Shown here in pieces: positions 57,558-64,000 of a stretch of 64,000 nt of DNA (positions are counted from its first letter, which is position 1; each line of letters begins with the position of its first letter). The position numbers and the translations under genes were made by a program. The notes below the pieces were generated by a model. The model searched no databases, was not told the DNA's origin, and worked only from the letters and a program-made list of their open reading frames with translations. Source of the stretch: Leptobrachium leishanense (lineage: Eukaryota > Chordata > Amphibia > Anura > Megophryidae); assembly GCA_009667805.1 (NCBI GenBank), contig CM019067.1:64152637-64216636 (forward strand), read 5' to 3'.

Positions 57558-58146
57558 ATCATAACATTTATTTGAAACACGGGATGTGTTAACCTTTAAA
57601 TATGGGATGAAATAGTAAATTTTCACTGATATTTTTATTCCATAATAAAAAAAATATTACAATAATGTAAATTTGCTAATTTTTAATTTCATACGTTTCT
57701 ATGTCCTTTGCAGAACTTTTGCTTTGATGAAAGGTTCTAAACTGTAGATGGCGTCCCTTATCTTGCACAATTTCAAACAGGGTCTGCATGCAGGTGGAAA
57801 TGTCCTTTTGGCAAATACAGTAAAAGGGATAGATCATAAAAATGGGGAGATCTCCTGCTGATGGGAATTTGTATTTTTCCATAAAATACCAATAGAATAT
57901 AAAAATAATATCTGTACATGGCATAATGGGTTGTGATGACATAACAGTGCACAAGCAATGTAATAATACTGTACGCAGTAAACCCCACAACAGTAGGCTG
58001 CATGTAAACCAGACCTGCCAAGTCACACAGCGGTCTGCCTGTGTGACACAGGATTTTCCCTCAGACATCCTGATCACCCAGCAAACCAAGGCTGTGACCC
58101 AGGTTTTAGGACCCTGAGGAAAAATGCAACACAAAGTCCTGTTTAA
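57558..58146. other. Unassigned sequence
   Basis: A long minus-strand open frame (57,676-58,545) spans this stretch, but its beginning lies in the MITE at 58,147 and no known protein is recognisable, so I do not call it. Nothing else is seen. Confidence 0.4.
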
Positions 58147-58741
58147 TAGTGATGGGCCGAACACCCCTGTGTTCGGTTCGTATTCGAACATTAGAACAGC
58201 CCAAATGTTCGAATACGAACTCGAACTCAATGTAAACCAATGGGGGTTGAACATGCAAAATGTGTTCACAGTTCTTTTAAATGTACCGGCAGCTGCCGGT
58301 ACATTTAGGAGACCTGTGGCTGCAGTCCTCCGACCCCTGTACCTCACCTGTCCAACTGCTGTCCCGGCCTCCTGTTCCTCTGGTCCGTCTGCTCCTCCCT
58401 CCGGCTGCGGCTCCAGGTCAGGCGCAGGACTTTGCCCAATCAGCTCAGCATGAAGACGAGGCGTGGGGCAGAGGAGCCGCGGCCAGACGGAGGAGCAGAC
58501 GGAGCAGGAGGGCCGAAGGCACGGGGGCCGGGGGGCTGCAGCCACAGGTCTCCTAAATGTACCGGCAGCTGCTGGTACATTTAGGAGAACTGTGAATGCA
58601 TTTTGCAGTCATTTTTTATTGTGGAATGTCCGTGGTCGAATAGACCGCGAACATCCCATAATGTTCAGCGTTCGCCGAACACTCGAATAGCCGATGTTCG
58701 ATTCAAACTCATGTTCGAATCGAACCGGCACCCCATCCCTA
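58147..58741. mobile_element. hAT-type MITE with internal inverted repeat
   Basis: CTGTTTAA is duplicated exactly at 58,139-58,146 and 58,742-58,749. Ends TAGTGATGGGCCGAAC and TAGGGATGGGGTGCCGG (reversed) resemble the larger hATs. Inside, AAATGTACCGGCAGCTGCCG-type palindromes and CTGTGGCTGCAG ... CTGCAGCCACAG arms face each other around a GC-rich centre. Confidence 0.9.
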
Positions 58742-58986
58742 CTGTTTAATGGTGCTCTCAGTGCTGAAATGGTTAAAACAGGGCTATTGATACCATACCA
58801 TACACAAGTGCTGCAAGCACCATTTGGAGCATGGTCAAGACAGTGAATGCATATACTGCACTTCCCCTCTCACTTATTCTCGACTTGCTAAATTTGGCAG
58901 GTCTGATATTCACATACACATGTAATATGTGTAATATTGCTATATACATATATAGCATCTGTGATCACCCTTGGAACCATACAGTG

Positions 58987-59882
58987 GGGTTTATCAGAGA
59001 GCACCAAAATGTCGCCGACATTTCGGTGCTCTCTCGTTCCCCACACTTCCCTGCACTGCGGGGAATCAAAGTTCCCCCACCCTGCGGTGAATTCAGCATG
59101 CACCGCAGGGTCCCTGGAGTGCAGAGAAAACTCGCCGGACACCCGCTGCAACCCCGCCACAATCCTGCAAAAAAACACTAAAAACCCACCGGAACCACTG
59201 CAAAAAACACGCTGAACACGCCAGAAAAAGCCAATGAGCCGCCGATCACAGCGCAGACCAGCCACCGGAAAAAAAACAACAAGTTGCGAACAGGGTAAAA
59301 AAAAAAAAAAAATACACTTGAAAGTGTCAAAATTTAAACACTGTTTGCTAAAGTACTACTGAACGGAAATGCCTGGAATTTACATATAAGATCCTATGAA
59401 TGATAATAAAAAGGGCTGTTACAGAAATAAGAAAAACGCTTTAAAAAAAAAACTGAAAAAAAATTTCCGGAAAAAAAAAAAAAATGCCTAAAAGATTTGA
59501 AAAAAGTCAATAAATAAAGAGACTTTTTACTGCAGATTAAAATAATAAACGTTTTATTAGATATTGGTTAAAAATGAGAATATTTGTAACATTTAAGCCT
59601 ATGGGATTCGCCTGAATAAACCTGACGAATGAAAACACCGAACAGCAGGGCACTTTGGCAACTTTTCCCTGCTGTTCGTTCTTCTCTGAATAGATTAGCT
59701 ATTGCTTCTCTATGGGGGTGTTCACTGCCCTCGAACAGGCACTGTACTTGCTGGCAGTTCGCCAAAATTTGGTGAACTGCCTGCTCTCTGAATAGCCGGA
59801 TGGCCCCGAAATGTCACCGTCTGGGGAAATTCCCTGTTCGGTGTCATTTCGGGGCCAGATCCTCTCGCTCTCTGAATAACCC
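58987..59882. mobile_element. GGGTTATTCAGAG-family non-autonomous element
   Basis: Left end GGGTTTATCAGAGAGCACCA and reverse-complemented right end GGGTTATTCAGAGAGCGAGA. This 896-bp copy is the best example of the family here: GTGAATTCAGCATGCACC palindrome, TATGGGATTCGCCTGAATAA, GGGGAAATTCCCTGTTCGG. No coding. Confidence 0.75.
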
Positions 59883-60219
59883 TTACTGTGTTCTTTACAA
59901 TGTTTAAATCGATGACTCTTATCGCCTAGATTTGTTGTAACAAGTAATGATATGTATCATGCTACAGTCCATTATCTGCTGATGTTTACTGCAGCAATAC
60001 TGCTTTCCCCATTGCAATAGAGACCTGTTTGACATTGAGAAAGTTTTGACGACTATTGCTTAGTGTGTTATATTACAACAAAGATTTGCGTTACTGAGCT
60101 AATAGAACGGCTGAAGAATCTTCCCCAAGAAAGTGACATTTACGTAACTATGTCTGCCAGAAAATATAATGAGCCTCCAATATATATGTACACAGAGCGT
60201 TAGTTAAACAGTCTAGATT
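59883..60219. other. Unassigned sequence
   Basis: No gene or element terminus recognised. Confidence 0.4.
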
Positions 60220-60226
60220 TTTCCAG

Positions 60227-60498
60227 CAGGGCCGGCCCAAGACACTGTGCTGCCTGGATCCAGGGATGAAATGCTATCCTCCCTCCAAAAAACAAAACAT
60301 CTGTCGTGTATGAGCGTATCAATATTCCACAGCAATAAAACTCACAGTAATGTGCGGTGTGTATGAGTGTATCACAGAATCCATAGATATAACTCACAGT
60401 AATCTGTGGTCTGCCTAGTTGAGGCCCAAAATGCTGCCCCTGGCAAAGTGCTGCCTGGAGCCATGGCTCCATCTGGCCCCATGGATGGGCCAGCCCTG
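60227..60498. mobile_element. hAT-like MITE (CAGGGCCGGCCCA ends)
   Basis: CAGGGCCGGCCCAAG and, reversed, CAGGGCTGGCCCATCC form inverted ends. TTTCCAG flanks both sides (60,220-60,226, 60,499-60,505). The interior contains repeated GCTGCCTGGA blocks. Confidence 0.65.
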
Positions 60499-60505
60499 TT
60501 TCCAG

Positions 60506-61774
60506 AAGGTAATCTGAACATTCATTGGAAACATCTTAACTGCCATATGATGTGTTAAACCTGGATGTGACACATAAATATTATCACATGCTGTTTTGGG
60601 CAATGGGAATTTTAATGTCAGTGTGTCCCTTTTTAAACAAGTGCTTTTTAGTGAAGAATTTTTGAGACGCGCAGCTTCTTGAGTTTACTGTTGATTGGGA
60701 TGAATTGACGTTGAAATTATAGCACAATCTGAAATTCAAAAATTTGGACTATTGGGAGATGTCCGGAATTTAGTAATTCCAGATAAGGGGCGCTCCAAAA
60801 GGGTGCTATTGTTCACGAACCCAGCTCTTGAGAACTGCAGCAGGCCGCAGCACACCCTGAGAGACCCTGGGCGTCCCTAGCGTGTGGCATGCTGTTCGGT
60901 GTCATGCCGACTCATCCATCATGGCCGCAGAGACACTCTGCACAGACCTCCCAGCGTGTGTACATGCTGGTGACTGCAGTAGTAAGGGGATCACAGCTCT
61001 CCTACCTTGATCCTCTTCTCGCATATTCTGCAATTTGGAAGAATCTGGAATGCTCAGGGTCCCGAGCTACAGTAGGATACGTTTTGATGACTGTAAAAAA
61101 AATGAAATATTGTGAACCTTTGAGTGTGAATTTTATTTTATTTTTTTTAAAGTTTTGTGCATGACATAAAAGGACTGGCCTTTTCTATACTTCATATGCT
61201 GCATGTAAGTTTGCAATATGCAATGCATGAAAAGCTCTGTCATATTGTATGAGTGTCTTTTTAAACATTCTGTGTCATGTGTAGGACATGAAAAGGGCTG
61301 CCCTGCTATTCTAATCTGTAAACACCCAATGCATTCGAATTTATCAAAAGCTTCTGATATTTCCCAATTTTTCCATTACCGAAATATCAGAAAGATAGAA
61401 TCGTCCAAACAGGCTGCTTCCGAAATTCTTCTGAATCCAACATTTTGGCATGCCAAAATCTGCTGAACCAAACCGAATATCTTGGCTGGGCCCATGTCTA
61501 CTTATGATAATGAAGATTTATTTTACTTTCAGCTCAAGCCATTAATCTTATTGCAATTTTGAAGCTGTGATATTCTAGCTACAACATGTAGCTAGGTTTA
61601 CTTGGCCCATTGCAACAGGAGTAATGTGTCAAGAAAACCTTCAATACTTACAAGAACATGAAAATAGGCATTGGTTCACTGCAAGCCAAGCTTCATTGCT
61701 TCTTCCGTAGAGCAGCACCTGGAATTCTGGTCACTCTGCCCGTTTTTGACTTTTGCATAATACGAACAATTATT
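60506..61774. other. Unassigned sequence
   Basis: About 1.3 kb with no recognisable gene, exon or element end. Confidence 0.4.
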
Positions 61775-62029
61775 TATCTATAAAGTATTTTACCAGGAAG
61801 GATACATTGAGATTTCTCTCATTTTCAAGTATGTCCTGGGTTCAAGAACTTTAGATTTTTTCAGTAGGTACAGAAATACAAAGTAATAAATGTAAGATAT
61901 TAAAAACAAAACACAAATATACAGATTAACATAAAAAAAATATGTAGGAAATATATTGACTGTGTTACATGTTTACAGGTACATTCTGTATCAAGGTATG
62001 TTAATAGAGATCTCTTAAGTGACTTTAGA

Positions 62030-62905
62030 CTAGGGGAAGATTTGATGATGTATGGATTTGTAAATTCCAAATTCTGGGAGGTTATTCCATAATTGTGGTG
62101 CTCTGTAGGAAAATGAGGATCGAGCCACTTTCTTTTTGTATTGTGGTATTGCAAGTAAGTTGCTGGTCCTGGATCTGAGGTTATAGGATGAGGGAACTGC
62201 TGGGGGAAGCAGCCTATTCAAGTAGGGTGGTAGCTTCCCACAATACCTCTTAAACACCAGGTTGGAAAGGTGAAGGGTATTTCTGGATTCCAGCGATGGC
62301 CAGTTTAGCTCTTTTAACATGTCATAATGATGGATCATGTAGTTACATTGTAGCACAAAGCAGCAGAATGAGTTATACAATGTAGTAAGTTTCTGGAGGT
62401 GTGTTTGAGGGGCAGCTGCATACATTACATCTCCGTATTTAATAGCCAGCATAGGCATTTGTTGTACAATCTACTTTCTTACCGCGGGGCTCAGGTAGGA
62501 TTTGTTTCTGTACAGGGCACCTAGTTTGGGGTAAAGTTTGGATGAGAGTTTTTCTATGTGGGGGCCAAAGGATAGATTTGGGTCTAACCACATACTTGAG
62601 AGAAGTGACTGTGGTCAGCGTGCCATTTGATTTTATCCTGATACATAGATGGGGATTTTGCAATTTATGTAGTTTAGGTTCTGTTCCAAAGAGCATCGTT
62701 ACAGTTTTGTCAGCATTTAAAAAAGTTTGTTATCATTGATCCACTTTTCTACCCCTCTGAATTGTTCTTGCAGCACGGCCTCCAGCTGTGGGAGATTTGG
62801 TTTGCTGGTATAGATTACAGTGTCCTCTGCGTACATGTGTACAGTTGAGGATTTGCAGATGTTATCTTTGATCCACTTTTCTACCCCTGTGTGTTCTTGC
62901 AGCAC
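62030..62905 (-). pseudogene. L2-like reverse transcriptase C-terminal part
   Basis: The upstream piece (62,905-62,717) contains VHMYAEDTVIYTSKPNLPQL, in which the RT box Y-A-D-D is changed to YAED. Next comes NADKTVTMLFGTEPKLHKLQ in another frame, then a 142-codon frame (62,458-62,030) with YDMLKELNWPSLESR, FKRYCGKLPPYL, YNLRSR and FSYRAPQLWNNLP, the conserved C-terminal domain of L2/CR1-group LINEs. Frames are interrupted near 62,455 and 62,700, and a stretch coding for EKWI...LPQLEAVLQE is duplicated. Confidence 0.8.
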
Positions 62906-62948
62906 TGCCTCCAGCTGCGGGAGATTTGGTTTGCTGGTATAGATTATA
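62732..62948 (-). repeat. Partial tandem duplication within the L2-like LINE
   Basis: 62,736-62,816 and 62,869-62,945 are near-identical (GATCCACTTTTCTACCCCTC, GAGATTTGGTTTGCTGGTAT), offset by about 133 bp. Confidence 0.8.
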
Positions 62949-62960
62949 AATAATCTGTTC

Positions 62961-64000
62961 CAACTGTGTGTATTGCTTTATGTCTGTCAACACAGATTTC
63001 CACCAGTCACAAAACAGAGGCAATGCACTCCAAAATTGCACAAATTCACTCCAATATTACAACCCGCTGGGTGCTCTTGGGCTCCAGAATGGTCAAAATC
63101 CTTGTAAAATCCAGTGTATGAAAAAGGGGGAGGGCAGGCACTACAATCAGCAACAAGTAGGTTTAATTTGGAAACCAGCAACATTTCGACTGGGAAACAG
63201 CCTTTAAACCTAAGAAAGGCTGCTTCTAATTGTCGTGTCTGGTGACCCCCCTTTTTACACACAGAATCCAGTGCCAATCAGATAAGATAATGTAAAATTA
63301 CAGCACGGCCAAATGTAATGATGTGATGCAAAGAATACATGGTATATAACAATTGATTATAAAGTCTCATTACTGAACCAACAATTTCATCGAAAAAAAA
63401 AATCCCAATTGTTGTCAAATCATTAAAGCAATACATTGGTTAAACATCATCTTCACATCTTTTCCTTTACCTCTGTTGTAATGACAATGTCTTTAACATA
63501 GCGTATCTTTCCCGAGGCTTCATGCTGTTTTTTCAAGCTGCCTCTTGCTTTCCTTTCCTGTCGATATTGAAAGTTTATAAAGTGAGGCCACACAGATATG
63601 CACAGCAATAAACAATTTTAATTGGTTCCCATGACAATATGGAAAATAATCAAATATTAACACATTTATTAATATTTAATTGCACAATTTTAGAGCTCAA
63701 AAACAGTGTCTTTATCACCACTTTTCTTTATCGTCCACATTTATCAAAGTTCAGTCTGGTGTGATGGTGTAGGGCCCATGAGCATGTAAGTAAAATAGAA
63801 CCAATTTTATTATTTAATTCTACATATCATTCAACATATGTCCCATTCATCAAATTGAGGAATTTGAACAGGTAAAACACACAAAAATACTATAAAAGGT
63901 ACATTTGCATCACTTCAGTAAAGGAGCAATACGATAAGATAAAGATATACCTAAAGCATAATCATGCAAGATAATCTAGAATCTGCCATGTGTGCAGAAT
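62961..64000. other. Unassigned sequence
   Basis: ACATTTCGACTGGGAAACAG near 63,180 belongs to a dispersed amphibian-looking repeat, but its ends are not clear. I see no exon. Confidence 0.35.

Larger units (their letters stand above)
61775..62950 (-). mobile_element. L2-like LINE fragment, 3' end
   Basis: On the minus strand it runs from an RT fragment to a 3' end reading ATTGAGATTTCTCTC (complement) and CTTCCTGGTAAAATACTTTA (complement of 61,784-61,803). The same 3' end appears at 37,211 and 37,797. The 5' truncation lies near 62,950. Confidence 0.75.

Noticed and set aside
57676..58545. A 289-codon minus-strand open frame with a CRPSC-rich beginning
   Set aside because: Its N-terminal part is the GC-rich palindromic core of a hAT MITE, it crosses the MITE boundary and no known domain is visible.
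60889..61164. A 91-codon frame as a host exon
   Set aside because: No domain, no convincing splice context, and low-complexity C-terminus.

Overview
The window looks like a gene-poor, repeat-saturated piece of a vertebrate nuclear genome, most likely a frog (anuran amphibian). This rests on repeat families and is inference: a CR1 LINE with a (TTTCTATG)n tail, an L1 of the Tx1 type known from Xenopus, piggyBac-like elements with CCCCTTAAGG-type ends, Tc1, Helitron, hAT and Harbinger-type MITEs. I found no convincing host exon, tRNA or rRNA. Nearly everything recognisable is a transposon or a satellite derived from one. Long open frames on the strand opposite to an element are shadows.

Layout. 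0-5.3 kb: short non-autonomous DNA elements. 5.8-7.5 kb: an apparently intact Tc1 transposon with a complete 340-residue transposase. 8.8-9.3 kb: a Tc1 deletion derivative. 9.7-13.3 kb: a 5'-truncated CR1 LINE with decayed ORF1 (esterase) and ORF2 (endonuclease/RT). 14.4-22.9 kb: a Helitron used as a landing pad; inside it lie a Harbinger MITE and a second copy of the 0.3-1.0 kb element, which is split by a 5.75-kb hAT (exact 8-bp duplication), itself split by another Harbinger MITE. 23.8-24.4 kb: a degenerate TTAGGG-like minisatellite. 25.3-28.15 kb: TTAA-flanked piggyBac-type MITEs, one nested in another element. 28.15-36.1 kb: a piggyBac-like composite with a chain of nine hairpins, a TTAGGG-like array, the N-terminal part of a transposase, and two related ~385-bp satellites filling the place of the catalytic core.

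37.3-53.5 kb is a second nest. Two ~350-bp inverted arms enclose a 13.7-kb hAT of the same family as the first but in opposite orientation. Into it jumped a 4.8-kb LTR retroelement on the minus strand (two ~1-kb, about 99% identical LTRs; gag-like frame, no pol) and a full-length 6.7-kb L1/Tx1 LINE. One arm carries a further hAT MITE. 53.5-64 kb holds scattered MITEs (hAT, piggyBac, foldback) and a minus-strand L2-like LINE fragment.

The genes do not form a pathway. They are independent selfish elements whose nesting gives a relative chronology. Several empty sites can be read inside the window itself, because a paralogous copy lacks the insertion.
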